From: an uncultured Helcococcus sp. | Lineage (GTDB): Bacteria; Bacillota; Clostridia; Tissierellales; Peptoniphilaceae | DNA: 38,838 bases | Assembly: GCA_947253305.1 (NCBI GenBank) | Contig: CAMXYZ010000002.1 | Span: 1-38,838, forward strand | Reading direction: 5' to 3' | In this document: piece after piece, positions 25,158-33,539 of the stretch | Numbering within the stretch: the first letter of the stretch is position 1 | Layout: each line of letters opens with the position of its first letter | Notes under the pieces: generated by a model | What the model saw: the letters and a program-made list of their open reading frames with translations, nothing else | Databases searched by the model: none | What the model was told of the DNA's origin: nothing | Program-made: the position numbers and the translations under genes

Positions 25158-26421
25158 TCTTGATAATATAATATTTAATGATGCAGTAGAATCATTAAAA
25201 GAAGAAGTTGTTAAAGCAAATGATAAGTTGAAAAATCGTAGTGGGGAAGGTAATGATTTCTTAGGATGGATTGATTTACCTGTGGATTATGATAAAGAAG
25301 AATTTGATAGAATAAAAAAAGCTGCAGAAAAAATGAGAAGCAATTCTGATGTTTTAGTTGCTATTGGAATTGGTGGTTCATATTTAGGAGCAAAAGCAGT
25401 ACAAGAAGCTTTAGTAAATTCTTTTGAAAAATCAAAACCAGAAGTTATATTCACAGGAAATCATTTATCAGCTATTGAAATAATGGAACTAAAAGAATAC
25501 TTAAAGGATAAAGATTTTTCAATCAATGTAATTTCAAAATCAGGAACAACAACAGAACCTGCTATTGCGTTTAGAATATTTAAGAAACTTTTAGAAGAAA
25601 AATACTCAGAAGAAGAAGTTAAAGATAGAATATTTGCAACTACAGATAAAGAAAAAGGTGCTTTAAAAACCTTAGCAGATGAAAGTGGATATGAAACTTT
25701 TGTAGTTCCAGACGATGTTGGCGGAAGATTTTCAGTTCTTACAGCTGTAGGTTTATTACCTTTAGCAGTATCTGGTGTAGATATAGATAAATTAATGTTA
25801 GGGGCAAGTGATTATAGAGAAATTGCATTAAATAAAGAATTTGCAGAGAATGATGTATTAAAATATGTAGCTGCAAGAAATTATTTTTATAGAAATGGTA
25901 AAGATATTGAGATATTAGTTGGATATGAACCAAAACTAGCTTACTTCAACGAGTGGTGGAAGCAATTATTTGGGGAATCTGAAGGAAAAAATAATAAGGC
26001 AGTATTTCCAGCATCTGTAATATTCACTACAGATCTTCATTCACTAGGTCAAATTATTCAAGAAGGTCAGAGAAATATTTTTGAAACAGTGATTAAAGTT
26101 AACAATCCTAAATATGATATTACAATTGAAAAAGAAGAAAATAATTTAGATGGATTAAATTATTTAGCTGGAAAGACAGTTGATGAAGTTAATAAAGTAG
26201 CACTTGAAGCTACAGTTGGAGCACATGTATCTGGTGATGTACCAAATATAATATTGGAAATCGACAAATTAGATGAATATAATCTTGGAAAATTAATATA
26301 TTTCTTTGAATATGCAATTGGAGTATCAGGATATGTATTAGGAGTTAATCCATTTAATCAACCAGGTGTTGAAGAGTATAAAAAGAGAATGTTCAAATTA
26401 TTAGAAAAACCTGGTTATTAA
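25147..26421 (+). CDS. pgi: Glucose-6-phosphate isomerase
   Basis: The 424-residue protein is the compact Firmicutes form. It interconverts glucose-6-phosphate and fructose-6-phosphate in glycolysis. Two SIS-type folds are visible: GIGGSYLGAKAVQEAL, the phosphate-binding SKSGTTTEPAIAFR, the DDVGGRFSVLTAVGLLPLA signature, and a C-terminal GVNPFNQPGVEEYK with catalytic-site residues. It starts inside the end of the phosphatase gene with SD ATAGGAGGAGAAC. Confidence 0.97.
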   Translation: MRVNLDNIIFNDAVESLKEEVVKANDKLKNRSGEGNDFLGWIDLPVDYDKEEFDRIKKAAEKMRSNSDVLVAIGIGGSYLGAKAVQEALVNSFEKSKPEVIFTGNHLSAIEIMELKEYLKDKDFSINVISKSGTTTEPAIAFRIFKKLLEEKYSEEEVKDRIFATTDKEKGALKTLADESGYETFVVPDDVGGRFSVLTAVGLLPLAVSGVDIDKLMLGASDYREIALNKEFAENDVLKYVAARNYFYRNGKDIEILVGYEPKLAYFNEWWKQLFGESEGKNNKAVFPASVIFTTDLHSLGQIIQEGQRNIFETVIKVNNPKYDITIEKEENNLDGLNYLAGKTVDEVNKVALEATVGAHVSGDVPNIILEIDKLDEYNLGKLIYFFEYAIGVSGYVLGVNPFNQPGVEEYKKRMFKLLEKPGY

Positions 26422-26435
26422 AAGAGGAGAGTATG

Positions 26436-26981
26436 ATGGAAAAAAAGAGAAACAATTTAAAATCAAAATATAGATTACCAATGGAGGAATTGACTAAAGC
26501 GTCAATTAAAGAATTGGAAGACAGAGGTGTAACTATTGATGATATAGCAGAAATAGTTAAGAAATTACAAGAATCATATATAGAAGGTTTATCAATTGAA
26601 TTTTGTAGGTATTCTGTTATGAAAGTTTTAGAAAAAAGAGAAGTTGTTAATGCTGTATTAACAGGAATTGAGCTAGACAGATTGGCAGAGCAAGATTTAA
26701 TTAGAGAACCTATATTAAGCATTATAAAATCTGACGAAGGCCTATATGGTATTGCTGAGATATTACCACTTTCAATTACTAATTTATATGGATCAATAGG
26801 ATTGACTAATTTTGGTTATCTAGATAAAGAAAAAATAGGAATAATTAAAAAGTTAGATGAAGCAAAAGATGGGACCGTAAATACATTTTTAGATGATATT
26901 GTCGCTGCTTTAGCTGCTGCAGCTGCATCAAGAATTGCCCATAGCAATAGAGATCCAAGACTTACAAGCTATGAAGACTAA
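26436..26981 (+). CDS. Phosphatidylglycerophosphatase A-like protein (YutG type)
   Basis: This 181-residue protein (second of two adjacent ATGs, with better spacing from GAGGAG; first ATG at 26433) has an N-terminal helical stretch (LEDRGVTIDDIAEIVKKLQE) and a PgpA-like domain (KREVVNAVLTGIELDRLAEQ, SDEGLYGIAEILPLSI, YGSIGLTNFGYLDK, NTFLDDIVAALAAAA). The family dephosphorylates phosphatidylglycerol phosphate in membrane lipid synthesis. Its stop codon overlaps the start of the RNase H gene by 11 bases. Confidence 0.88.
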   Translation: MEKKRNNLKSKYRLPMEELTKASIKELEDRGVTIDDIAEIVKKLQESYIEGLSIEFCRYSVMKVLEKREVVNAVLTGIELDRLAEQDLIREPILSIIKSDEGLYGIAEILPLSITNLYGSIGLTNFGYLDKEKIGIIKKLDEAKDGTVNTFLDDIVAALAAAAASRIAHSNRDPRLTSYED

Positions 26982-27582
26982 AAAAAAGTTTTATGCTGTT
27001 AGAGAAGGAAGAGCTATCGGGGTATTTGAAACTTGGGAAGAGTGTAAAAGACAAGTCGATGGATATCCAGGAGCTGTATACAAAAGTTTTAAAACTTATG
27101 ATGAAGCGAAAGCATTTGTGTTAAATGAGGATATAGATCAGGTTCATTTAAATAATCTAAAAGAAAATGAAATAATAGCATATGTCGATGGTTCCTATAA
27201 TGAAGAAACTGAAAGATTTGGATATGGTTGTATTTTAATAGACAAAAATGGAGAAATAGAACTTAAAGAGTCTTTTTATAATGAAGCTGTTAAAGAACAA
27301 CGAAATGTAGCTGGAGAAATTTATGCATCTGTTACAGCTATTAAAGAAGCTATAAAAATGAACAAATCTAAAATATATTTACATTACGACTATATGGGAA
27401 TTCAAGCTTGGGCTGAAGGAGATTGGAAGACCAATATCCTACTAACTAAAAGATATAAAAAGTTTATAGATTCTATAAAAGATGATATCGAGATAGTATT
27501 TATAAAAGTTAAAGCTCACTCTAATGATAAATATAATGATATAGTCGATAGACTTGCCAAAGAATCTGTTGGTATTGAATAA
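26971..27582 (+). CDS. Ribonuclease H with N-terminal hybrid-binding domain
   Basis: The start is set at 26971 (MKTKKKFYAVREGRAIG, 203 aa). The first ~45 residues are an RNA-DNA hybrid-binding (viroplasmin-type) domain: GRAIGVFETWEECKRQVDGY and then GAVYKSFKTYDEAKAFV. A type 1 RNase H domain follows with the acidic residues in AYVDGSY, AGEIYAS, YDYMGIQAW and the C-terminal AHSNDKYNDIVDRLAKES. It removes RNA from RNA-DNA hybrids. Translation is probably coupled to the upstream gene, as there is little SD. Confidence 0.93.
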   Translation: MKTKKKFYAVREGRAIGVFETWEECKRQVDGYPGAVYKSFKTYDEAKAFVLNEDIDQVHLNNLKENEIIAYVDGSYNEETERFGYGCILIDKNGEIELKESFYNEAVKEQRNVAGEIYASVTAIKEAIKMNKSKIYLHYDYMGIQAWAEGDWKTNILLTKRYKKFIDSIKDDIEIVFIKVKAHSNDKYNDIVDRLAKESVGIE

Positions 27583-27613
27583 ATATCGTATAATAATTTA
27601 AATTTATAAAAAA

Positions 27614-27650
27614 TATAAAGCCCTGAATTCTAATGATTCAGGGCTTTATA
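27614..27650. terminator. Bidirectional terminator between rnh and mscL
   Basis: TATAAAGCCCTGAAT and ATTCAGGGCTTTATA form a perfect 15-bp stem around a 7-nt loop, between convergent genes. Confidence 0.92.
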
Positions 27651-27660
27651 ATGAATTAAA

Positions 27661-28047
27661 CTATAATTCTGTTGTACAATGTGGACATCTTGTCGCATCA
27701 ATGTGAATAGATTCTTTACATGCTGGACAAGTCTTGGTAACTTCTGGTTCTGCTTCTTCTTTCTTCTTAAATTTGTTAAAGCTTTTAACAATTAAGAATA
27801 AAACGAAAGCGATTATTAAGAATTTTATAACTGCATTAATAAATAAACCAATACCTAATTCTACGCCCATTAAATTAACTGTTAATGTTGCAAAATCTAC
27901 TCCGGCTGTTATTGCACCAACAATTGGCATGATTATATCATCTACTAATGATGATACAATAGCGCTGAATGCTGCACCTATTACAACACCGATTGCTAGG
28001 TCAAGAACATTACCTTTAGCGATAAATTCTTTAAATTCTTTTATCAT
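27661..28047 (-). CDS. mscL: Large-conductance mechanosensitive channel with C-terminal zinc ribbon
   Basis: The 128-residue protein begins MIKEFKEFIAKGNVLDLAIG, the MscL signature that includes the pore-lining TM1, followed by periplasmic loop and TM2 (LIIAFVLFLIV). It releases osmolytes on hypo-osmotic shock as a pentamer. Unlike E. coli MscL, whose C-terminus is a plain helix bundle, this one ends with a CxxC-x10-CxxC zinc ribbon (C107, C110, C121, C124). SD AAGGAGGGAGAA precedes ATG. Confidence 0.95.
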   Translation of the reverse strand: MIKEFKEFIAKGNVLDLAIGVVIGAAFSAIVSSLVDDIIMPIVGAITAGVDFATLTVNLMGVELGIGLFINAVIKFLIIAFVLFLIVKSFNKFKKKEEAEPEVTKTCPACKESIHIDATRCPHCTTEL

Positions 28048-28133
28048 TTCTCCCTCCTTCTGTATTTGTTTTAATTATAAGCCTTTAAAAATATAAAGTC
28101 AATTTATAGTATATTAAGGATTTTTTGTTTGTG

Positions 28134-28142
28134 TGGTATAAT
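28134..28142 (+). promoter_or_regulatory. Extended -10 promoter of the D,D-carboxypeptidase gene
   Basis: TG-G-TATAAT lies 37 bp before the start codon, without a good -35. Confidence 0.6.
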
Positions 28143-28179
28143 AGTTGCAAAGTTATAATATTTTTGATGAGGAGCATTT

Positions 28180-29379
28180 ATGAACAAAAAATTAAAATCT
28201 TTAATATTGAGTTTTTTAATATTATTTAGTTTTCTACCCGTGGTTGATGCAGAGTACATCCAATATATTACATATGCAAATGAAGTGAAAGTAATGTATG
28301 CGGCCGATGTTGAGACGGGAGAAGTTTTTATTAACAAAAATGAGAATGAGATTTTACCAGTAGCATCTATGTCAAAATTAATGACATATTTAGTTATAAA
28401 AGATGAAATCGAAAAAGGAACCATTTCAATTGACGATAAAGTCAAAGTAACAAAGGAAGCACAAGATTTAAACAGACCAGATTATTCAAGGATGAATCTT
28501 TACGAAGGTGATATAGTTACTGTAGAAGAACTTTTAGACGGTTTAATGATATTATCAGCTAATGATGCAGCTGAGGCATTAGCTATACATTTATCAAAAA
28601 CTAGTGCAGAATTTGTGAAAAGAATGAATGAAAAGGCAAAAGAAATTGGGCTTGAAAATTCTAATTTTGTAAATTCATCAGGACTAACTGAAGATATAAA
28701 AAATGGAGATAAAATAACTAATAAATATAATACAATGACAGCAAAAGATCTGTTTATTTTATCTAGTAAAATAATTGAAAAATATCCGGAAACAGAAAAG
28801 TACGGAAAAATTGAGGAATATAAAGGATTTAATTCAACTATTCCAAATAGAGATATGATTACAATGACAGGACTTAAAACTGGGTATACAGAAGAGGCTG
28901 GATACTGTTTTACAGGATTATTTGATATGAGTTTAGGCAGTCCTACTCAGAAATATAAAGTTATAACAGTAGTTATGGGAGCAAAGACAAAAGAGCAAAG
29001 ATCAACTACTACTAGAGAGATAATGGATTATATAGAAGCTAGATACTCATATAAAACAGAATTTGATACAAATGTTCCTGTTACAGAAAAAATTGATGAA
29101 TATGCAAGCAAGAGAATTATACCATTATATCCGGAAAAACAATTTTCAAAACTATTACCAATGAAAGCTATAGTTGAGATAGAATATGTAATTGACGAAT
29201 CTAAATCAGCTCCATACAAAGATGGAGAGGTTTTAGGTAAAGCTGTATTAAGATACAATGGCGAAGAACTTGAAACTATTAATTTAATTAATAAGGGTTA
29301 TAATGCAAGAGTAGGGTGGTTGAAGAAGATTTTTAATGGATTGAAAGAATTTTTTAACGATATTATAAATTTATTATAA
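28180..29379 (+). CDS. D-alanyl-D-alanine carboxypeptidase (low-molecular-weight PBP, DacF/PBP5 type)
   Basis: The 399-residue precursor has a signal peptide (1 to about 24, ending VVDA-EY). The serine peptidase domain carries all three motifs: SMSK (S63 and K66), SAN (S126) and KTG (K233). A beta-rich C-terminal domain follows, and the protein ends in an amphipathic helix (KKIFNGLKEFFNDIINLL) that would anchor it to the outer face of the membrane. It trims pentapeptide stems of peptidoglycan. The HAD phosphatase gene follows 15 bp later, so they may be cotranscribed. Confidence 0.95.
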   Translation: MNKKLKSLILSFLILFSFLPVVDAEYIQYITYANEVKVMYAADVETGEVFINKNENEILPVASMSKLMTYLVIKDEIEKGTISIDDKVKVTKEAQDLNRPDYSRMNLYEGDIVTVEELLDGLMILSANDAAEALAIHLSKTSAEFVKRMNEKAKEIGLENSNFVNSSGLTEDIKNGDKITNKYNTMTAKDLFILSSKIIEKYPETEKYGKIEEYKGFNSTIPNRDMITMTGLKTGYTEEAGYCFTGLFDMSLGSPTQKYKVITVVMGAKTKEQRSTTTREIMDYIEARYSYKTEFDTNVPVTEKIDEYASKRIIPLYPEKQFSKLLPMKAIVEIEYVIDESKSAPYKDGEVLGKAVLRYNGEELETINLINKGYNARVGWLKKIFNGLKEFFNDIINLL

Positions 29380-29394
29380 GAAATTGGAGGAATG

Positions 29395-30216
29395 ATGAAG
29401 TATCTATTTTTTGATATTGACGGAACATTACTTAGTCATACTGAAGGAGTATCAGCAAAGACGATTGAAGCTTTAAAATTAGCTAAAGAAAATGGACATA
29501 AAATTTTTATATGCACAGGAAGATCTTATGCAGAAATTCCTAAAATAATTTATCAATTTAATTTTGATGGAGTTATTGCAGCAGCCGGCGGATATGTAAG
29601 AGTAGGTGATGAGGTTATATATAATAAAGTACTGCCAGAACATTTAATTGATAATATTATAAATAAGCTTAAAGATTTAGATATACCATATGTACTTGAA
29701 GGTGTTGATGAAGTATATTCACACGATGACGCACTTTATATAAATGATAAAAGAATTCAAAAGATGTTAGACATTAAAAACAAAACTAATTATGAGCATG
29801 CAGCATACCATTATAGAATCGAAAGAAAAAAATCTGTAGCTGATTACTTTAATGAAAGAAAAGAAATTAGTAAGATGACACTTTATGGTGTAAATGACGA
29901 AAATTATGATGAACTAGTAAAGTCTATAGATGAGGATTTTTATTTATTAAGATATAAAGAGTATTCAGAATTGATTGCAAAAGGAACTAATAAATTTACT
30001 GGGATTGAAAAAATAATGAAATATTTTGGAGACAGTATTGAAAATACTTTTGCATTTGGAGATAGTCTAAATGATTTAGATATGCTAACTCATGTTAATA
30101 CAGGAATTGCAGTCGGAAATGCTCCTAAAGAAGTTAAGGAACATGCCGACTATGTTACAGATGATATTCACGATGATGGAATATATAATGCTATGAAGCA
30201 TTTTAATTTAATTTAG
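29395..30216 (+). CDS. Cof-type HAD-superfamily phosphatase
   Basis: This protein has 273 residues from the second ATG (29395, spacing from GGAGG better than 29392). HAD motif I is FFDIDGTLLS, motif II is ICTGR, motif III involves KGTNKFTGIEK and motif IV is FAFGDSLNDLDML. The insert between motifs II and III is the C2-type cap of the Cof/YwpJ family. Such enzymes dephosphorylate sugar phosphates or cofactors; the specific substrate is unknown. The final four bases overlap the end of the convergent PAP2 gene. Confidence 0.92.
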   Translation: MKYLFFDIDGTLLSHTEGVSAKTIEALKLAKENGHKIFICTGRSYAEIPKIIYQFNFDGVIAAAGGYVRVGDEVIYNKVLPEHLIDNIINKLKDLDIPYVLEGVDEVYSHDDALYINDKRIQKMLDIKNKTNYEHAAYHYRIERKKSVADYFNERKEISKMTLYGVNDENYDELVKSIDEDFYLLRYKEYSELIAKGTNKFTGIEKIMKYFGDSIENTFAFGDSLNDLDMLTHVNTGIAVGNAPKEVKEHADYVTDDIHDDGIYNAMKHFNLI

Positions 30217-31058
30217 TTCTTATATAGAATACCATTTTTATTGTCAATATTTTTTTCAAAAGCTTTGAAAAGATAGTATATCATTGATATTGAAATTAGT
30301 GTTGCCATTGAAATATCTGTTAAAAAATGAGCGCCATCAAGTATTCTTGATATGCCAACTAATATAGTCCAAATTACTGGAAAAATAGTAAAAAATCTAA
30401 TCAATCCCTCATTTTTAATTTTAAATACATGGGGGATAAAGATTAAAACAAAAGTTGAAGCTGCAGCAGATGTATGTCCAGATGGAAATGAACGGAAATT
30501 CTCTGATGCTGGTTTTCCATTTATAATCCACCAATTAGTGAAAGATTCATAATTATTTTCAAGATACATTGGATAGAATCTCATTCTACCCCAGATATTT
30601 TTCATTAAAGTAAAAATTAAAAATACGCTAAATAAAGAAATTATAATAAAGATGCAATATTTGATTACAAGTGTTGTATCTTTATTTTTTATTTTATTAT
30701 TTATTAAAAATGTAATAATTACATATATTGAAAATATTAATATACTTATAAATATATTATGAAAATCAAAATATGACTGTATTCCAACTGATGAAACGAT
30801 AGGAAATGCGAAGAATAATACAATTGATAATATTAAGAAAGATTTATTTATCTTATCCTTATTCTTCCAAATATTAAGTGAAGATATCATCATTAATATA
30901 ATCATTGGAACTTCTCCAAATATCTTAAAGAATATCGGAAATATATTTTCTCTGTAAAATAATGTTTTGTTTATTTGCAAATCGTAGAAACTTCCTATAA
31001 TTACTCCTAAAACAGAAAGTATTATCATAAAAGATATGATATTTTTAATTTTTTTCAT
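30213..31058 (-). CDS. PAP2-family membrane phosphatase
   Basis: The start is at 31058 (MKKIKNIISFMIIL, 281 aa), with GAGGT just upstream. The protein has about seven hydrophobic segments, and the three-part PAP2 motif is present as WGRMRFYPMY, then SFRSFPSGHTSAAAS and ISRILDGAHFLTDI. The family dephosphorylates lipid phosphates such as undecaprenyl pyrophosphate or phosphatidylglycerol phosphate at the membrane. The particular lipid cannot be told. It is convergent with and overlaps the HAD gene by four bases, without an intervening terminator. Confidence 0.9.
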   Translation of the reverse strand: MKKIKNIISFMIILSVLGVIIGSFYDLQINKTLFYRENIFPIFFKIFGEVPMIILMMISSLNIWKNKDKINKSFLILSIVLFFAFPIVSSVGIQSYFDFHNIFISILIFSIYVIITFLINNKIKNKDTTLVIKYCIFIIISLFSVFLIFTLMKNIWGRMRFYPMYLENNYESFTNWWIINGKPASENFRSFPSGHTSAAASTFVLIFIPHVFKIKNEGLIRFFTIFPVIWTILVGISRILDGAHFLTDISMATLISISMIYYLFKAFEKNIDNKNGILYKN

Positions 31059-31128
31059 GTTTACCTCATTTCTATTTATCAATTATAACATAATAATTAA
31101 TCGCTAATTTTATATTATTAAGCTTTTT

Positions 31129-31137
31129 TGATATAAT
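31129..31137 (+). promoter_or_regulatory. Extended -10 promoter of the TPR-map operon
   Basis: TG-A-TATAAT lies 23 bp before the TPR gene start, without a clear -35. Confidence 0.6.
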
Positions 31138-31160
31138 TAGCTATATTATAAGAGGTTGGT

Positions 31161-32096
31161 ATGAATATAAAGTATTTAAATTATAGAAAAAGAGCAGAAG
31201 AATTATTTTCAGTTGGAGATTTAGAAAGTTCGTATAAATATTTCGAAAAAGCTTATGAATGTTCTCCAGAAGAAAATATAATTGATATATTATATTTTCA
31301 AGCATTAATTAACGATGAACTTGAAAAATATGAAGAATCTTTAAATAAATTTAAACAAATATTTGAATTAGACTATAATCAACCAGGGTCTTTATATGGT
31401 ATGGCTATGGCTAACGAAAAATTAGGAAATATCGATGTTGCTGAATACTATTATAAAAAAAGTATAGAGATGAATCCTAATTATGATAGGGCGTTATTTT
31501 TTTTAGCTAATCTATATGATAATGAAAAGAGATTTGACAAAGCGATAGAATATTATAAAAAAACAGTAAAAATAGCTAAAGACGATTATATGGCCTATAA
31601 CAATATGGGTGCCATATATGAAAATATGGATAAATTTGAAGAGTCCCTAGAAGCGTTAAATAAGTCCATAGAAATTGAACCTTATTATTTTAGACCATAT
31701 TTTAATAAAGGAACGGTTTATGGCAGACTCGGAAGGTTTGAAAATGCTTTAAAAGAATATAGACAATCAATAGCATTAAATCCTGAATATGGATATAATT
31801 ATCTGAATATGTCCGCACTGTTTATAGAAAGAGAGATGTATAAAGATTCTATAGATATATTAAATCAGGGAATTAAGGAATCTACTGATATAGATGATAT
31901 CTTGTATTATAATAGGTCTTGTTCATATATGAAGATGGGATTTAAAAATCTTTCCTTAAAAGATTTAAAAAAATCTATTAAATTAAATCCTAATTTAGCT
32001 GATTATGCCAAAACGGATCCAGATTTTGATAAGATTAAAGACGAGAAAATATTTAAAGAAATTATTGGGGTGAATTATGATAATATTAAAGAGTGA
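31161..32096 (+). CDS. Tetratricopeptide-repeat protein
   Basis: The 311-residue protein consists of about eight TPR units from end to end, for example DVAEYYYKKSIEMNPNYDRA, DKAIEYYKKTVKIAKDDYMA and ENALKEYRQSIALNPEYGY. No signal peptide or membrane segment is present, so it is probably a cytosolic protein-interaction scaffold. Its last 20 bases overlap the start of map. The partner is unknown. Confidence 0.9.
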   Translation: MNIKYLNYRKRAEELFSVGDLESSYKYFEKAYECSPEENIIDILYFQALINDELEKYEESLNKFKQIFELDYNQPGSLYGMAMANEKLGNIDVAEYYYKKSIEMNPNYDRALFFLANLYDNEKRFDKAIEYYKKTVKIAKDDYMAYNNMGAIYENMDKFEESLEALNKSIEIEPYYFRPYFNKGTVYGRLGRFENALKEYRQSIALNPEYGYNYLNMSALFIEREMYKDSIDILNQGIKESTDIDDILYYNRSCSYMKMGFKNLSLKDLKKSIKLNPNLADYAKTDPDFDKIKDEKIFKEIIGVNYDNIKE

Positions 32097-32880
32097 AGAA
32101 GAAATAAATGGTATGAGAAAAGCTGGAGAAAAGCTATGCAAAACTCATTTAGCAATTAAAGAAATCTTAAGGCCAGGACTTTCAACAATGCAAATTAATG
32201 ATTTTGCTGAAGCTTTTATGCATTTCATTAATGTTATACCAGCACAAAAGGGATATATGGATTATCCTTATGCCTTATGTACATCATTAAATGATGTGAT
32301 TTGTCACGGTTTTCCAAGAAAAGATGATATACTTAAAGAAGGAGATATATTATCAATTGATAATGTTGTTAATTATAATGGCTATTTATCAGATTCTTGC
32401 TGGTCATATGCAATAGGAGAATTATCCGAAATAGACCAAAAATTGATGGACACTACATTAGAGTGTTTGAATCTAGGGATAGAACAAGCTATCGATGGAA
32501 AAAGGTTGGGAGATATCGGACATGCTATTCAATCTCATGCTGAAGGAAGGGGTTTTTCTGTAGTAAGAGATTTTGTAGGACATGGTATAGGAAAAGACAT
32601 GCATGAAGATCCTCAAGTACCACATTATGGGACAGAAGGAAGAGGAAGAAGATTGATGTCAAATATGACTCTTACAATTGAGCCTATGATAAATATAGGA
32701 AAATGGCAAATGAAACTTGAGCCAAATGGATGGGTAGCTAGAACGATAGATGGTGAAAAGTCATGCCAATTTGAACATACTCTAGTGGTAAGAGAAGGAA
32801 AAGCTGAAATATTAACAAATCAAGATGAATATAAATTAAGTGAAGAAGAATTAGAGTGGATTAAAAATTACAAATTCTGA
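32077..32880 (+). CDS. map: Methionine aminopeptidase, type I
   Basis: The 267-residue protein removes initiator methionine. The five metal ligands are identifiable: D in LSIDNVVNYNG, D in GYLSDSCWSY, H in GHGIGKDMHEDPQVPHYG, E in TIEPMINIG and E in CQFEHTLVV. The SDSCWSYAIGE variant of the second motif is that of a divergent Firmicutes MetAP branch, not the usual DxARTF. The start overlaps the TPR gene, implying coupling. Confidence 0.94.
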   Translation: MIILKSEEEINGMRKAGEKLCKTHLAIKEILRPGLSTMQINDFAEAFMHFINVIPAQKGYMDYPYALCTSLNDVICHGFPRKDDILKEGDILSIDNVVNYNGYLSDSCWSYAIGELSEIDQKLMDTTLECLNLGIEQAIDGKRLGDIGHAIQSHAEGRGFSVVRDFVGHGIGKDMHEDPQVPHYGTEGRGRRLMSNMTLTIEPMINIGKWQMKLEPNGWVARTIDGEKSCQFEHTLVVREGKAEILTNQDEYKLSEEELEWIKNYKF

Positions 32881-32907
32881 TAAATAGTTAATAACTAAGG
32901 AGAAAAA

Positions 32908-33522
32908 ATGAAATCATTATTAGAACTTATCTCAAAATATAGTAGTGAAAATTCGATAATGCCAATAATTGCGTTAGGTGCAATAATTTTAGTAATAGTA
33001 TTATATGTTTTGGTAAAACCTAAGTGGGTTAAATATACAGTTACATTTATTATTGTAATAATAGGATCTGTTATGATGTTTAGTGGCTATAAAAATATGC
33101 TTGAAACTGCAGGTTTGAATATGATAATAAACGCAACTAAAGTTCTTACTTTTGGTATAGTAGGGTTCCTATTTGCATTGATATTAGGAATCATAGATTC
33201 ACTTGCAAAAATATTTAAAAGAGATAAAAAAAAACAAAAACTCGAAAAAAAAGAAGATACAGTAAGAAATCCGGAAATTAATCATACAGTAAATGATTCT
33301 ACGAGAGTAATCGATATGAAAGATGACTCTACAAAAGTGATTGATATGTCAGATGATTCTACTAAGGTGATTGATATGTCAGATGAAAGAGATACTAAAA
33401 TACATCGAGATGATGAGACTAAACAAGTAGTATTTACAGATAAAGAATTAAATCAAATAGAAGATGAAACTCAAATTGTCGATTTAAGAAAAATAAGAAA
33501 TACTAAATCTGAAGATAAATAA
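32908..33522 (+). CDS. Membrane protein with a repeated acidic T-x-V tail
   Basis: The 204-residue protein has three hydrophobic segments (about 15-37, 44-60 and 80-102), a basic juxtamembrane stretch (KIFKRDKKKQKLEKKED), and a disordered-looking acidic C-terminal tail. The tail holds near-identical ten-residue repeats (NDSTRVIDMK, DDSTKVIDMS, DDSTKVIDMS) and three looser T-containing copies (RDTKI, DETKQVV, DETQIVD). The DNA carries matching 30-bp tandem repeats at 33292-33381. No family is recognised. The T-x-x/V-I motifs look like possible Ser/Thr kinase or FHA-binding sites (inference). It lies between map and a HAD phosphatase gene with SD AAGGAG. Confidence 0.8.
   Translation: MKSLLELISKYSSENSIMPIIALGAIILVIVLYVLVKPKWVKYTVTFIIVIIGSVMMFSGYKNMLETAGLNMIINATKVLTFGIVGFLFALILGIIDSLAKIFKRDKKKQKLEKKEDTVRNPEINHTVNDSTRVIDMKDDSTKVIDMSDDSTKVIDMSDERDTKIHRDDETKQVVFTDKELNQIEDETQIVDLRKIRNTKSEDK
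33292..33381 (+). repeat. Three 30-bp in-frame tandem repeats in the membrane protein gene
   Basis: Units at 33292, 33322 and 33352 encode [ND]DSTxVIDMx. Repeats two and three differ at only a few third-codon positions. They lie entirely within the coding frame. Confidence 0.85.
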
Positions 33523-33539
33523 GATATTAAGGAGGCGAT

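Noticed and set aside
26935..26970. Longer N-terminus for the RNase H
   Set aside because: Homology to the hybrid-binding domain starts at the internal ATG 26971; the extension is the upstream gene read in another frame.
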